DNA from: a virus | Virus record (IMG/VR): IMGVR_UViG_3300036715_002741 | Span: 1-52,598 of that record | Direction: 5' to 3' (one strand) | Length of the DNA stretch: 52,598 nucleotides | Part shown: in pieces, positions 13,216-23,063 of the stretch | Numbering within the stretch: position 1 is the first letter of the stretch | Layout of the letters: every line of letters starts with the position of its first letter | Notes under the pieces: model-generated | Database searches by the model: none | Seen by the model: the letters and a program-made list of their open reading frames with translations, nothing else | What the model was told of the DNA's origin: nothing | Program-made: the position numbers and the translations under genes

Positions 13216-16200
13216 TCACCCAAAATATCTAACTAATAACGTGTCGGTGGTAGCGGTTGTAACTCCAGCTGGATTTAGCCATGTTAAAGTTGTTCCTGAC
13301 ACAGAAAAATCAACGCCATTTTGCGCGTACACAATCCCATTTCTAACAACGTCAACTACTATTAACGGAGTTACGGAATAAGCATTTGCAAATGAGGTTT
13401 GCCCATTAGAGCTGACAGTAACAACATTTGCTCTAAAAGAAGATGGCGAATATGCGGTGCCACCAGCGTTACCAATCATTAATTGCCCTACTGTTGGCAC
13501 CGTGTTAGGGACAATAGAAGCTTTAGTTTGCACGTCGTTAGTGACGTTACCTAAGCCAACTTGTGTTTTTGTTAATCCTGTTAAACCTGAACCATTCCCA
13601 GTAGGAGCTAAATAATCAGTTCCTGCCGAAGCTGGCGAAACATTTCCTAATCCATCAGCTTTTAATATACCGTTTATCGCACCAGCTCCTCCCTTCGATG
13701 ATGAAATCACATCTGCATCCCATGTGCCAGTTGTAATTATTCCTAATGTGGTTAGATTAGTGCTACCAGTCCATACAGATAAAGTAGCCATAACATCGGC
13801 ATTATCTACCTTGTCCCATCCAGTACCATTATAAACCATCCAGTCGCCAACCAAATATGCAGTGCCGCTAATTGTGCCGGCAACATTTGTTATCCAGTAT
13901 TGAGCAGCCACAGCCCCGGTAGGATATACACCAGTGCTAGCGTCCCAAACTCCTTGGTAAGAAAAATCACCAGTAAATCCAGGCGGAAGTTGTGAGGTAG
14001 GTATTCTGATGGTAGCATCTAAGGTGGCTAATCCGTTAGCAACTCCCTTTTGCCCAGTTAAAAATGCCGTGCTAGCTAATTTAGTAGTGTTATCTCCTAA
14101 TGCTTGGGTTGTGCATGTAGTGCCATTTCTTAATGATACTGACGTAACAATAGCGCCACTATATGTGGTTGCGCTCATTTGAGACAAAGAGCCAATATCC
14201 GCCGTTAATGTTGCGTTAGCTCCAGTCACTACTGCGGTAGGAATCAATGAGCCATTTACAGTTGTTAATGCCGTGGCGAATGTATCGTCCATCAATAATG
14301 AACCACCAATAGCATTGCAGTTGGTTATAGTAACTGTTGAGCCTTTTGTAGTAATATCGCCAGTAGTTGTTGATGAGTTAATAGCAAATCTATCCCGGCC
14401 GTCTCTCGGCGTAAAAGTCACCAAGCCATTACAATAAGAATTAAACACCTCAACTATTGTAAATGCTGCCCCACCAAGAGTATTGAAATCTAAGCTCAAA
14501 TGACTGCCAGCGATAGATATATTAGATAGGCTAATACGCCCATCTATAGTCATACAATCAGCGCCAAGACCTATATAGCCGTCTTGAGAGGTTATGCGCG
14601 TGGCATATTTTGAAGCGCCGCATATATGAATATTAGGCTGCAACAATATTGTTGGCTCTGAATGTGCTCCTGCCGAATAATAAGCCACAAATGGATTGCT
14701 TGATGATGGCTGGCTTGGAATAGGCAATAAATTTATTGCTGAAACCATCCCATTATAAGTCGCGAATGGTTTTGCTCTGTCCCCAACTATTCCAGTGGTA
14801 TCGCTCCCGTAAATTTGGTCGACAATACTAATATTCGCTTCCTTGATATCAGGTGATGATGATTTTAGGGTATTAAGTGCATCGGTTACATCATTACCAC
14901 TTACCGAGCTTAAGTTTTTTGTGTTTGTTGATGTGTTTAAATAAACTATTTGGCTTATTGTAGCTCCTCCAGAAAGAATAATCCCTCCCGTAGGATAAGA
15001 TGCTGCATCGATTTTTAACGTTACAGTGGTTCCTGATATGGTTATTGACCCTGGAATTGTAGTGCCAATAACGGTTACATTATTTGTTACTCCAGAGACT
15101 GAGCCTCTTAACATCATAGATTGTATAGAGCAATCTTTAATGGTCGATACTGTATTCGCAACTGTTGCCTCAATGGTTACATAACCTGCTTTTTCAGGGC
15201 AACTTAACATGTTAAAATGTCCGCCATCTACAGTTATATCTCCAGTTATTGGAGTATTGAAAAAATTAAATGTATCTAGTGAATCATTGCCAACCCCAGC
15301 GTTTGTACGTCCAGTTAAATATACCAATCCATTCACGTATGCAGCATTAAAGTTAAACTCTGCGCCAGCCGTACCGCCAACATCTCTCATATCCAATGAC
15401 AAAGACATTCCAGCAAGCATCACTTTTTCTATAGCTATGCGGCATGAATTAGTGTCAAACGTTGACCCAACTAATAGACTCGCGGAGGAAACTACTCTAC
15501 TGGCGACATAACTAGCCCCAGAAATAGAAATGTACGGTTTCAGAACAACATTTGCTTCGTTGTGTTCCCCAGCCGTGTAATAGATTAAAAACGGATTACT
15601 AGTAGACGGCGCCGGGTCTAATAGCCCAATTGTTGCCGCTGAATTATTATAAGTCAAAAACGGTTTACTTAAATCACCTACAACTCCAGTGGCATCATTA
15701 CCCGTTAACTGGTCGATAATAGCCTTATTAGCTTCTGTAATGCTAGTAGCTACACTCGTGGAATCTATTGTTTTTGCCCCCGTGCTAGGATCAGTAGTTA
15801 TTGATATATTAGAACCAGCTATTAAAGCATCTAACATTATAACATCTCCTGTGCTATTAGCCACTGGAATATGTCCTAAAGTTGCACCAGTCTTTGATAA
15901 AAAATGGCCGTCAGCATAACTTTCTGCGGCACTTTGAGCACCCGATGCAGCAGTATCAACGTATTGTTTGTCTGTAAATGGGTTAGTTGCAGTGGCCGTA
16001 TTAGGTGCGTTGTCCATGGCTTTTTTTTGATCGACAGAAGGGAATCTAGCATCATTAGAGCTAGCTTTTGTTGCCAACGCTGTGATAGCTGTGTTGGTGT
16101 CATACACTGGATTAGAATTAGATAATGCGATTGCGGCAGCGGTTAGAGCATCTTTTTCTTCCGAGGTTGGGAATCTAGCATCGCTAGACTGCGCTAATCC

Positions 16201-16332
16201 AGCGGTAAAATAAGATTTCTCTTGGGCTCTGGTTGTATATCTGGTGCCAACGCCAACTTGAGAGGTTTCTTGTGCGTCATCATCATTAACTAAAGAAGCT
16301 TGCTTATCTCTTATCTTTTTGTAATCAGTCAT
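13216..16332 (-). CDS. Large tail fibre with internal duplication
   Basis: A 1038-residue protein. A charged N-terminus of about 75 residues precedes two homologous blocks beginning near residues 200 and 500. Both carry a DQ(L/I).G.D.TG.VGD motif, then KPF.TYN, and later runs of short strands like a right-handed beta-helix. The C-terminal part resembles other fibre shaft or tip modules (GSTNLTTLGIITTGTWDA). It is probably the main trimeric side-fibre subunit. Beta-helix domains can degrade polysaccharide, but no catalytic residues can be named. Confidence 0.85.
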   Translation of the reverse strand: MTDYKKIRDKQASLVNDDDAQETSQVGVGTRYTTRAQEKSYFTAGLAQSSDARFPTSEEKDALTAAAIALSNSNPVYDTNTAITALATKASSNDARFPSVDQKKAMDNAPNTATATNPFTDKQYVDTAASGAQSAAESYADGHFLSKTGATLGHIPVANSTGDVIMLDALIAGSNISITTDPSTGAKTIDSTSVATSITEANKAIIDQLTGNDATGVVGDLSKPFLTYNNSAATIGLLDPAPSTSNPFLIYYTAGEHNEANVVLKPYISISGASYVASRVVSSASLLVGSTFDTNSCRIAIEKVMLAGMSLSLDMRDVGGTAGAEFNFNAAYVNGLVYLTGRTNAGVGNDSLDTFNFFNTPITGDITVDGGHFNMLSCPEKAGYVTIEATVANTVSTIKDCSIQSMMLRGSVSGVTNNVTVIGTTIPGSITISGTTVTLKIDAASYPTGGIILSGGATISQIVYLNTSTNTKNLSSVSGNDVTDALNTLKSSSPDIKEANISIVDQIYGSDTTGIVGDRAKPFATYNGMVSAINLLPIPSQPSSSNPFVAYYSAGAHSEPTILLQPNIHICGASKYATRITSQDGYIGLGADCMTIDGRISLSNISIAGSHLSLDFNTLGGAAFTIVEVFNSYCNGLVTFTPRDGRDRFAINSSTTTGDITTKGSTVTITNCNAIGGSLLMDDTFATALTTVNGSLIPTAVVTGANATLTADIGSLSQMSATTYSGAIVTSVSLRNGTTCTTQALGDNTTKLASTAFLTGQKGVANGLATLDATIRIPTSQLPPGFTGDFSYQGVWDASTGVYPTGAVAAQYWITNVAGTISGTAYLVGDWMVYNGTGWDKVDNADVMATLSVWTGSTNLTTLGIITTGTWDADVISSSKGGAGAINGILKADGLGNVSPASAGTDYLAPTGNGSGLTGLTKTQVGLGNVTNDVQTKASIVPNTVPTVGQLMIGNAGGTAYSPSSFRANVVTVSSNGQTSFANAYSVTPLIVVDVVRNGIVYAQNGVDFSVSGTTLTWLNPAGVTTATTDTLLVRYFG

Positions 16333-16364
16333 TTTTATACCTTTTATATAATTTTATAAATAAA

Positions 16365-16529
16365 TCAATCTGTTATTCTTGTTTCGCCTTCATCGGTTAT
16401 TCTGATCTCATCCTCATCGGTTATTCTGACGCTCACGTCTACGGGAGGCGGAGGAATATTATCTGAAGAGATAACGCTATAAACCAAGGACTTAACAACA
16501 TGTTTTATTGTTTTAGAAAAACAACTCAT
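16365..16529 (-). CDS. Small 54-aa protein with RITDE repeats
   Basis: The second half reads as three copies of a seven-residue unit (RITDEDE, RITDEGE, RITD), preceded by a Pro run (about 26-29). The start is at 16529 with a weak TTAGAGAT. It sits between a small virion-type gene and the large fibre in a packed late operon. I recall similar RIT-repeat peptides near fibre genes of other phages, which I cannot check here. Function is unknown. Confidence 0.6.
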   Translation of the reverse strand: MSCFSKTIKHVVKSLVYSVISSDNIPPPPVDVSVRITDEDEIRITDEGETRITD

Positions 16530-16539
16530 TATATGATCT

Positions 16540-16842
16540 CTAACTTAGACAAACATTTACTTTGGATGCGCCAGTTGAGCCATTGAGTCTAGCTCTCACA
16601 TAATAACCAGCCCCAGCATAATCAAATTTTTCTAAAGAATTTTGCAAAAAAGCAGTTGGAGTTCCATCTGTTTTTGTTGGCACAACCCATTGTCCTCCAT
16701 CTCTTTTAACTTCTATCGTTACAGTGCCTCCACCAAATCCTACTGCGTCAATTAACAAACTTTTACAAGCTCCATCTGACTTCCATGCATCTCCAATCGT
16801 ATCAATATTTACTTCGCTCAATAATGTAATCATATTTTTCAC
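16540..16842 (-). CDS. Small beta-rich virion protein
   Basis: A 100-residue protein with a strand-rich sequence (TVTIEVKRDGGQWVVPT, YYVRARLNGS), probably a small beta-sandwich. Its position between baseplate-side genes and fibres suggests a structural or decorating role. GGTGAAAA precedes the start. It begins just downstream of a strong terminator (16868-16909), so it may need its own promoter or readthrough. Confidence 0.65.
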   Translation of the reverse strand: MKNMITLLSEVNIDTIGDAWKSDGACKSLLIDAVGFGGGTVTIEVKRDGGQWVVPTKTDGTPTAFLQNSLEKFDYAGAGYYVRARLNGSTGASKVNVCLS

Positions 16843-16867
16843 CTATTTTTTATACCTGTTTTTCCCC

Positions 16868-16909
16868 AAAAAAAAGCCAACCCACAATCAAATGATTATG
16901 AATTGGCTT
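16868..16909 (-). terminator. Intrinsic terminator in late operon
   Basis: Minus orientation: AAGCCAA and TTGGCTT (16903-16909 with 16874-16880) enclose a second 7-bp arm with one wobble (CATAATC/GATTGTG), followed by a run of T. This is the clearest terminator of the window. It separates the tail genes upstream from the fibre and lysis genes downstream. Confidence 0.85.
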
Positions 16910-16937
16910 GCTTGCTATTTTTAATTTTGCTTGCTTG

Positions 16938-17096
16938 CTATTCTTTTTTGTTCAATAATAAAACGCTTTGCGGATCACTCCCTTTGAGATTAGTTTTTAA
17001 CACATATTCCTTTATTATACCTTTTTTTGTTACAAAATATATAATAATTGGTAATTGATCGGCATTGAGCTTCAATTGATTTGGTTTAATCGACAC
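16938..17096 (-). CDS. Small 52-aa protein, GTG start
   Basis: A GTG at 17096 lies 8 bases after the stop of the 17105-17746 gene and opens a 52-codon frame ending just before the terminator. The product has a beta-type N-half and a basic C-half, with no recognised domain. TAGG upstream could serve as a weak ribosome site. Good spacing and an uninterrupted frame argue it is real. Confidence 0.55.
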   Translation of the reverse strand: MSIKPNQLKLNADQLPIIIYFVTKKGIIKEYVLKTNLKGSDPQSVLLLNKKE

Positions 17097-17104
17097 AATA
17101 AAGC

Positions 17105-17746
17105 CTAAGCTGGATCATAAGGAACAGTTTGCCATCCAACATTTACATTAAATGCCATTACATCTTCGATAGTATCTAATGCCGCAAGATTGGTTGCTAG
17201 AATTTCTTTATTTATACGAGACAAATATTGCAACATCTGCATTAAAGAAATAATGTCTTTTAATTGAGCTAATGTTAAAGAAATTGGTGTATTAAAATTA
17301 TTTCTCACGGTATATCCGGTAGGAACTTCTCCGACATTAGTAAACAAATATAGATCATCAAACAAAATATTATACATTGATGAATCATAAATATTTGCTC
17401 CATAAACCACACCCCCTCTAACCGTTGCATTATATTTGTTTTCTAGTTCTGTTTGTTTTATTAACTTTGCTGAAGAAACGTCTTGCGGAGTAGAAATATA
17501 TAGCTCATAAGCTGCGATATAAATATCTTTGTTTGATATGTACGATTCAATAATTTCATTGGGCATTTCAAATCTCTTTTCCGTGATGCCATCAGTCGCG
17601 ACATATAAACTACCTTGGACATACCATTGCTGATTCATCCCGCTCGGGAGAGAATATTCTGGTTCTTGCGTAATAAAAAATGATAACGGAATTCTATAAT
17701 TATCAAAATAAATATCATTATCGGGACTATGTCTAAATTCACTCAT
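17105..17746 (-). CDS. Tail-fibre associated protein, unknown family
   Basis: A 213-residue protein. The first half is strand-rich (YFDNYRIPLSFFI, QQWYVQGSLYVAT). A helical middle (about 70-110) contains KLIKQTELENKYNA, which recalls the helical segment of DUF4376-type fibre-assembly proteins. It lies between the collar-type fibre gene and a terminator, so a fibre chaperone or small baseplate component is plausible. Confidence 0.6.
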   Translation of the reverse strand: MSEFRHSPDNDIYFDNYRIPLSFFITQEPEYSLPSGMNQQWYVQGSLYVATDGITEKRFEMPNEIIESYISNKDIYIAAYELYISTPQDVSSAKLIKQTELENKYNATVRGGVVYGANIYDSSMYNILFDDLYLFTNVGEVPTGYTVRNNFNTPISLTLAQLKDIISLMQMLQYLSRINKEILATNLAALDTIEDVMAFNVNVGWQTVPYDPA

Positions 17747-17761
17747 TTGTTCACCTCTTTG

Positions 17762-18742
17762 TTAAAGTTTCATCATTATATTCATGTATAACGTTTTTTG
17801 TCTCATGTCTATTGCCACTCCTTCTCCAGTTGATCCAGATTGCACTTCAGTTAAAGAGAAGCCACTACCCCCTTGAATCCCAGTAGACGAACCTACTGTT
17901 GCCTGGGCCGTATGAGTATGGGCTGGTACGTTATTTATGCTTAATTGCAGCTTTTCGTTTCCTGCACTTGTTCCTAGATCATATCCATTTGGAACCGCCG
18001 TAGCAAAAACTTTCCAAGCGTTAGGAAGTAATCCTATTTTTTTATGAGCGTCCCAATCTGCTTGTGCGCTAACCCCTCTCCCACCAGGCAACACAGGACA
18101 ACTTCCGTTCCACATATTATTCCAATGCATTTTAAATAATTGCTCACAATCTGCATTTGCTCTAACGTTTGCCCCAGATAAAGCGTCTCCAATATAATAA
18201 TCACCATAATTTCCTGCGGCAAACATAATCCATCCCGTTGGTGGAGCGTTTTTTATTGTCCAGCACCAATCTCCAGTGGTAAAAACATTATCTTGGTATT
18301 TATGCGAATAAAGCTCAAAAGCATTTATATTTGCATTAAATATTAACTCTCCATGCTCTCCTAACACTAAATCGCCAGCCCCTAAAGGAGTAATTCCGTC
18401 CTCTTTAACTATGTTTTTAATCCCTAAAGAATTTACATTGATTGTTGCTGATCCGGTATTAGTATGCCCAATTCTAAATCTCACTCTAAAACCATCCATA
18501 TATTGCGTTGGCGCCTGCAAAGGGGAAACGGCGGTTAAAATATAATCGTTTGCGCTCCCAGAATCAACATAAAAATCACCAACAGCCGCATACATAGCTA
18601 CAGCTTTCGCAATTTGATATAAATCTCCGGCAGTCAATGTTTGTCCTGTTGACGTTATAAGGTTTTCTTCTTCTGTTGGAATATCGTTAAATTCATCGGC
18701 TGTTAAATCGTCGCCAGTTATTTTATGTGGTATGTTTCTCAT
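17762..18742 (-). CDS. Tail-collar-type fibre protein
   Basis: A 326-residue protein. The N-terminal part resembles fibre shafts. A C-terminal domain (about 165-326) has the features of phage tail-collar/tip proteins: a Gly/Trp-rich start, then NVPAHTHT and the final strand LYMNIMMKL. HxH motifs in such tips can bind metal. It follows directly on the gp48-like gene, as fibre genes do in Mu-like phages. Confidence 0.8.
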   Translation of the reverse strand: MRNIPHKITGDDLTADEFNDIPTEEENLITSTGQTLTAGDLYQIAKAVAMYAAVGDFYVDSGSANDYILTAVSPLQAPTQYMDGFRVRFRIGHTNTGSATINVNSLGIKNIVKEDGITPLGAGDLVLGEHGELIFNANINAFELYSHKYQDNVFTTGDWCWTIKNAPPTGWIMFAAGNYGDYYIGDALSGANVRANADCEQLFKMHWNNMWNGSCPVLPGGRGVSAQADWDAHKKIGLLPNAWKVFATAVPNGYDLGTSAGNEKLQLSINNVPAHTHTAQATVGSSTGIQGGSGFSLTEVQSGSTGEGVAIDMRQKTLYMNIMMKL

Positions 18743-18761
18743 GTATTTTCGCCTCTGTTGT

Positions 18762-19376
18762 TTATGGCTCCCAACGAAAATGTAAATTAACGTTGGCAGG
18801 TTTAAGTTTTTTAAATAAACACATCATGAAGTTTGTGTTTTTTTCAAAAGTGATTGGGAATTGTGCAGTAAAAATGTTACGCGGCTTTTCTATCCCTAAA
18901 AATGTTATAATCATCGTAAATTTAGCGGCTTTTGTTGACCCGGCCAAATAAATAGGAAATTTCATTGTAAATACGTTATATGTAGTTCCATATTCTATAC
19001 GTACTCTGAAACCAAAAAACAACGCTAAGTTCAGCCAGTCTTGCTCAGTGACAATATTCATAAGCGCAAATTTAGCCACAACTTGTTTTCTTCGCTGCTC
19101 TATAGACACATCTACATTTGTTAAACATGTATCTGGTATTTGTAATGCACTTTCCCATTCATCGATCAAATTTGTAGTATTAGCAAGATCATATTCATAA
19201 TTAACTTCATAAATTTTATTATGCAATCTCCCAAACTCTTTAGCATAAGCGGTAAAAAGATTTCTTAAGTTAGAGCCTTCGATATTTTTTGCCGCAAATA
19301 ATCTACCGTTTGGCAAATAAGCAACGAGACAGTTAGTATTTTCTATTAACGTATTTGGCTTAAATGAATCGCTCAT
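18762..19376 (-). CDS. Baseplate protein, Mu gp48/YmfQ-like
   Basis: A 204-residue protein beginning with the 'LPNGRLFAAKNIEGSNLRNL' type of pattern seen in DUF2313 (YmfQ) proteins, with a helical middle and a beta C-terminus. The order gp46-gp47-gp48 is the same as in phage Mu. It probably sits at the baseplate periphery and connects fibres. It overlaps the gpJ-like gene by ATGA. Confidence 0.8.
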   Translation of the reverse strand: MSDSFKPNTLIENTNCLVAYLPNGRLFAAKNIEGSNLRNLFTAYAKEFGRLHNKIYEVNYEYDLANTTNLIDEWESALQIPDTCLTNVDVSIEQRRKQVVAKFALMNIVTEQDWLNLALFFGFRVRIEYGTTYNVFTMKFPIYLAGSTKAAKFTMIITFLGIEKPRNIFTAQFPITFEKNTNFMMCLFKKLKPANVNLHFRWEP

Positions 19377-20680
19377 GTGTCTATTCCACCAAAGGTTGCT
19401 ATTTCTCCATCGTTAATTAATATGTCGCCTAATGGATAGGCTAGCACAAAATTATGTACGAAACTTCCAGTAGTAGGGTCTACAGTGTAATAAATCGCTG
19501 AAGCATAGGAGTTTTTAGAAAGATTTTGGCTAACGACGGGCACTTCACTAAAAAATGCTTGCAAACTAGCTTGTATTGCTGTCTTCATTGCATCAGTATT
19601 TGGGTCTAATACGCTGAACTTAAAATGTATAGGTTTAGGTGTGGGTGCTTTTACTATTATGTCATTAGGGTCAACATGGGCCGGTTTTATGGTCAATATT
19701 TTATCTTTTACAGCGTCAACTTGCGACCCAGATGGAATTGGGTTGTTGTCGTTATCTCTCATAAAATAAACAGTTACTTGACCAACATCTGGCGTGCATT
19801 GCTCTACAAATACTCTTGTTACCCCGTTAAGTTCTTGGCACTTTGTAGTTATTTCCGCCTCACTAAAAAAAGAAATAGGGTGTTGATATGCATATAAAAC
19901 CCTTTTTCTAAAATTATCGTCACTTTCTGCGTCTATCCCGCCTGTAATCCCTTCGTACTGAACAATCGCAGAAGTAGCCACGCCAGCTATATTTGATGCA
20001 AAAAACAATTCGCTCCCGTTTGCAAAATTAGCAGACAAGCCATAACTTGAAGATTTAACATCAAGGCTCACAAATGTGGCTGTTGCAATTATTGTGCCTG
20101 TCGCAGGAGTTGCAGGAGTATTTAAAATTTCATAAGTAAAAGATACACCAGAAGTAACGACGATTTGAAACGAACCGTTATACCCAATTTCATTAGCTCC
20201 GCTTAAAGTAATGGTGTTGCCATTTGCGAAATAATGATCACTAACTGTTGTTGCCGTTACAGTATTACCACTTCTTGTTAAAGATATCACCGAAATATTT
20301 TGCGTTTGTATGGTTTTTTCTTGCTGAGTAATAAAAATAACTCCACTGCTTGATTGTAATTGAGTGTTAATTGGTATTACCGAGCCAGCAGAACCGATAG
20401 CTGTTATTTTTCCTGATGACTGAGTAGCAGGAAGTCTAAATACATTTTTATACGAACCCCACCGATCTAAATAATCACCCGTAGCCGTATCAGGAAACAT
20501 TTGTTTTTCTAGTTCTTGAATCTTTTTATAAGAATCGTAAATACCAGCGGCGTAACCAATTGACAATGCGCGCAAATAAGCATTTCTCAGCCAGGGATCA
20601 CTTTGAGGTAATTCGGAGGCAACGTCAGTATCAACCTTGTCAACAATTTCTTGTCTATCATTTGGATATATTATAGGCAT
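19373..20680 (-). CDS. Baseplate J-like protein (Mu gp47) with inserted Ig-like domain
   Basis: A 435-residue protein. The N-terminus (WLRNAYLRALSIGYAAGIYD, then LDRWGS) and the C-terminal half (GIDAESDDNFRKRVLYAYQ) mark a baseplate wedge protein of the Mu gp47/P2 J family. Residues about 115-205 are an extra beta domain containing a YNG and ATPATG pattern, which also occurs in the 28299-29393 protein. It assembles the six wedges around the hub. It is coupled to the gp48-like gene. Confidence 0.88.
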   Translation of the reverse strand: MPIIYPNDRQEIVDKVDTDVASELPQSDPWLRNAYLRALSIGYAAGIYDSYKKIQELEKQMFPDTATGDYLDRWGSYKNVFRLPATQSSGKITAIGSAGSVIPINTQLQSSSGVIFITQQEKTIQTQNISVISLTRSGNTVTATTVSDHYFANGNTITLSGANEIGYNGSFQIVVTSGVSFTYEILNTPATPATGTIIATATFVSLDVKSSSYGLSANFANGSELFFASNIAGVATSAIVQYEGITGGIDAESDDNFRKRVLYAYQHPISFFSEAEITTKCQELNGVTRVFVEQCTPDVGQVTVYFMRDNDNNPIPSGSQVDAVKDKILTIKPAHVDPNDIIVKAPTPKPIHFKFSVLDPNTDAMKTAIQASLQAFFSEVPVVSQNLSKNSYASAIYYTVDPTTGSFVHNFVLAYPLGDILINDGEIATFGGIDT

Positions 20681-20691
20681 TTTTTATCTCT

Positions 20692-21135
20692 TTAAAATAA
20701 ATTTGTATTTTGCCAAAATTGGAAAGAATTACTAATTGTTTTGTTTTGACTTATCGCTATATCAATTTGTATTTCAATACCATCAACAATAAAGCTCGTG
20801 TTTATAGTAATATTTTTTGCGTAATTATCTTCCAGCAACCATTGCAATCCGTCTGCTACATATGTTTTTGATAGTCCCAAAACAATATTATCTTTGCGAG
20901 CCTGCTCTAATAACCAAAGCTTTGACCCTATTTCATAATTACCATAACCTAACACTGTATTGCCCCACCATCCACGCCTTGTTTCTGGGGCGGGCATCTC
21001 ACTTGGGGCGGCTCTTTTCTCACAAAATATAGACATGAACAACGCTGTTTCGAGCCCATTTGTTAGTTTAAAATCGCCGTTCTCTAGGCTAAAATCATAA
21101 TACCCTTTGTCGTTATTAAGTAAAGCATCTGCCAT
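20692..21135 (-). CDS. Baseplate protein, Mu gp46-like
   Basis: A 147-residue protein with the family pattern 'F.LTNGLETALFMSIF' near the start and a Trp-rich segment RRGWWGNTVLG around residue 53, as in Mu gp46 and related GpW/Gp25-fold proteins. It lies between the spike and the J-like gene, the Mu order. It probably forms the inner ring of the baseplate. Confidence 0.85.
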   Translation of the reverse strand: MADALLNNDKGYYDFSLENGDFKLTNGLETALFMSIFCEKRAAPSEMPAPETRRGWWGNTVLGYGNYEIGSKLWLLEQARKDNIVLGLSKTYVADGLQWLLEDNYAKNITINTSFIVDGIEIQIDIAISQNKTISNSFQFWQNTNLF

Positions 21136-21147
21136 GGTTTAAACCTA

Positions 21148-21771
21148 TTAATTGCTTGTATTATTAGTGCTTCCGCTTGTAATCGTTCCGGTTGTTCCTC
21201 CGACCGTAACTTGATCGCCAACTCGGGCCACTGCCGCACCACCTTCGCCAAAGTTAAATTTACCATTACCCTGGAAAACTCCGCTTGAGCCGAATCCAAA
21301 AGAAAAACTACCGCTAGCAAAAGTCATTGCTGGAGAGGTTAGTTTAAAATCTTGCGTTTCTATGTTTATTTTATTTGCTTTTATATTGAACTCATCAGCC
21401 ACATTTATTATAAGTTTACCTTTTGACTCTATCTGTATATCTCCATTAGCTAAAAATTTAACGTAACTCCCCGACGAAGGACTACCAACAACAACCTCAC
21501 CATCTTTTAAACCTTTAAATCTTTCTTGTTGTGAATATTGTATTCCAGCCAAATTAGCTTCATTTCCTCCAACGGCAAACAAAAGAGTCATTGTCCCAGC
21601 AGGAGCTTTGGCAGCAAACCCATATGGATAAACATTTTCAGCCGGTGAAACTTTTCCATTTATATGTTTGACCTGACAGTTAGAAATCGAACCATTATCT
21701 TGCCCGGGCAATGTTACTATTCCTCTTTTTGTCGAGTTAGTTATTTGATTTTGTAAATGTTTCATTTTCAA
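21148..21771 (-). CDS. Baseplate spike, Mu gp45/GpV-like
   Basis: A 207-residue protein: an OB-fold N-terminal region (about 15-110), then a beta-helical rod (about 115-165), and a Gly/Asn/Thr-rich end. This is the trimeric cell-puncturing spike of Mu-like tails. It is coupled to the hub gene upstream by ATGA. Confidence 0.85.
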   Translation of the reverse strand: MKMKHLQNQITNSTKRGIVTLPGQDNGSISNCQVKHINGKVSPAENVYPYGFAAKAPAGTMTLLFAVGGNEANLAGIQYSQQERFKGLKDGEVVVGSPSSGSYVKFLANGDIQIESKGKLIINVADEFNIKANKINIETQDFKLTSPAMTFASGSFSFGFGSSGVFQGNGKFNFGEGGAAVARVGDQVTVGGTTGTITSGSTNNTSN

Positions 21772-23063
21772 GCCTTTTGATAAGGGGTTAAGTCAGAAAC
21801 AACACCACCATCAATATTTTTACCAGCTGCAGTCTTCTTTTTGTTTTTATATTTAACTCCTTGCATAATATCAACTGAATATCCGTCTTTATCAATTAAT
21901 TCTAACGTTGTCGTACTACCGCTATCTATTCCATAAGTAAATTTTACAGATTTTATTAAGAGTAATTGCGAGTCTATATCGCAATATTCATCTTTCACAG
22001 TAACTAACATGTTTGGCTGCCAAATTATTTTAGGATCGTTTATTGGCGAAAAACCTTGTACGGTTACAGTGTAATTAAACCCAGTAGCTCTTCTATAGTT
22101 AGCCTCCCATTCTGCCTTATCTTGCAACGATTGACTGTCGTTTTCCGAATCGCAATGCTGCATCATGTTATAAATTCTCGTATGGCGGATATCTTTGTCA
22201 TAAGATATCGCCTTCATGGAGATCATTTTTTCGTTATCTATTTCAGAATCACTAGAGTTATCCTCTTCTTCTGATGCTCCTAAATTTCCACCATTCTGTT
22301 GATAAGGAGCTAAATTTGTAACAACTCCTCCAGTAGCCGAGCTAACAGGGTTCTGCTGTGATAGCATAATGTATTTGTAAAACCTCTTAACATCATTATA
22401 TGTAACACTTGCGGTTAAAATAGTGCTTTGTTTCTTTGCGCTAGAAGTTAAAACAGTTTTTATTTTGTCTTTCTCTTCTGGAACTCGCGTTAAAACAATG
22501 TTCCCATCGCCATCGGACATTATTAATACTTGTCTTTTTTTTGCATATTTTTCAATGAAATCAAAAGCCGTCTGTCCTATTTGTGGTGAAATATTCCCAA
22601 GATCAGACACGCCAAAAACCGCCAAGTCTTTTACATTATTCTTAACTTTAATATCCGCATCTAATCCCAACGAACCTAAAACTTTTGTTATTATTTCTGG
22701 CAAACTTACTCCTGCTGAAAACGATAAATCAGAACCGACAGTATCGTCTACAATATCGCATGTTTTGTCTCTACCTGAGATTGATATTTGATGCCCAGTG
22801 GAATCATAACTAATGTTAATTTGCTCAACAAATCCCGTTATAAAAGGTTTTTTATTCACCAACACTCTACATTTACTTTTGTTTTTTATCGGGAATTTTT
22901 GCAATGATTTTAAAGATGAAATAGTAAACTCATAAATCCCACTAATGTGATCCATTGCTTTGCTTGCTGTGGCGCTAGTAAAACCAGTATAAGGTTTTCC
23001 ATTTATTTCAAGCACGATTTCGTTTTTAACCGCTTTACTATCGTTTATTCCGGGGATTTTCAT
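21768..23063 (-). CDS. Baseplate hub, Mu gp44 (gpP)-like
   Basis: A 431-residue protein. An N-terminal domain (about 1-110) contains ISGIYEFTISS and GFVEQINISYD patterns, followed by the extended beta domains of the Mu gp44/T4 gp27 hub fold. It forms the trimeric ring that holds the spike. ATGA overlaps lie on both sides (gpN-like before, gp45-like after). Confidence 0.85.
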   Translation of the reverse strand: MKIPGINDSKAVKNEIVLEINGKPYTGFTSATASKAMDHISGIYEFTISSLKSLQKFPIKNKSKCRVLVNKKPFITGFVEQINISYDSTGHQISISGRDKTCDIVDDTVGSDLSFSAGVSLPEIITKVLGSLGLDADIKVKNNVKDLAVFGVSDLGNISPQIGQTAFDFIEKYAKKRQVLIMSDGDGNIVLTRVPEEKDKIKTVLTSSAKKQSTILTASVTYNDVKRFYKYIMLSQQNPVSSATGGVVTNLAPYQQNGGNLGASEEEDNSSDSEIDNEKMISMKAISYDKDIRHTRIYNMMQHCDSENDSQSLQDKAEWEANYRRATGFNYTVTVQGFSPINDPKIIWQPNMLVTVKDEYCDIDSQLLLIKSVKFTYGIDSGSTTTLELIDKDGYSVDIMQGVKYKNKKKTAAGKNIDGGVVSDLTPYQKA

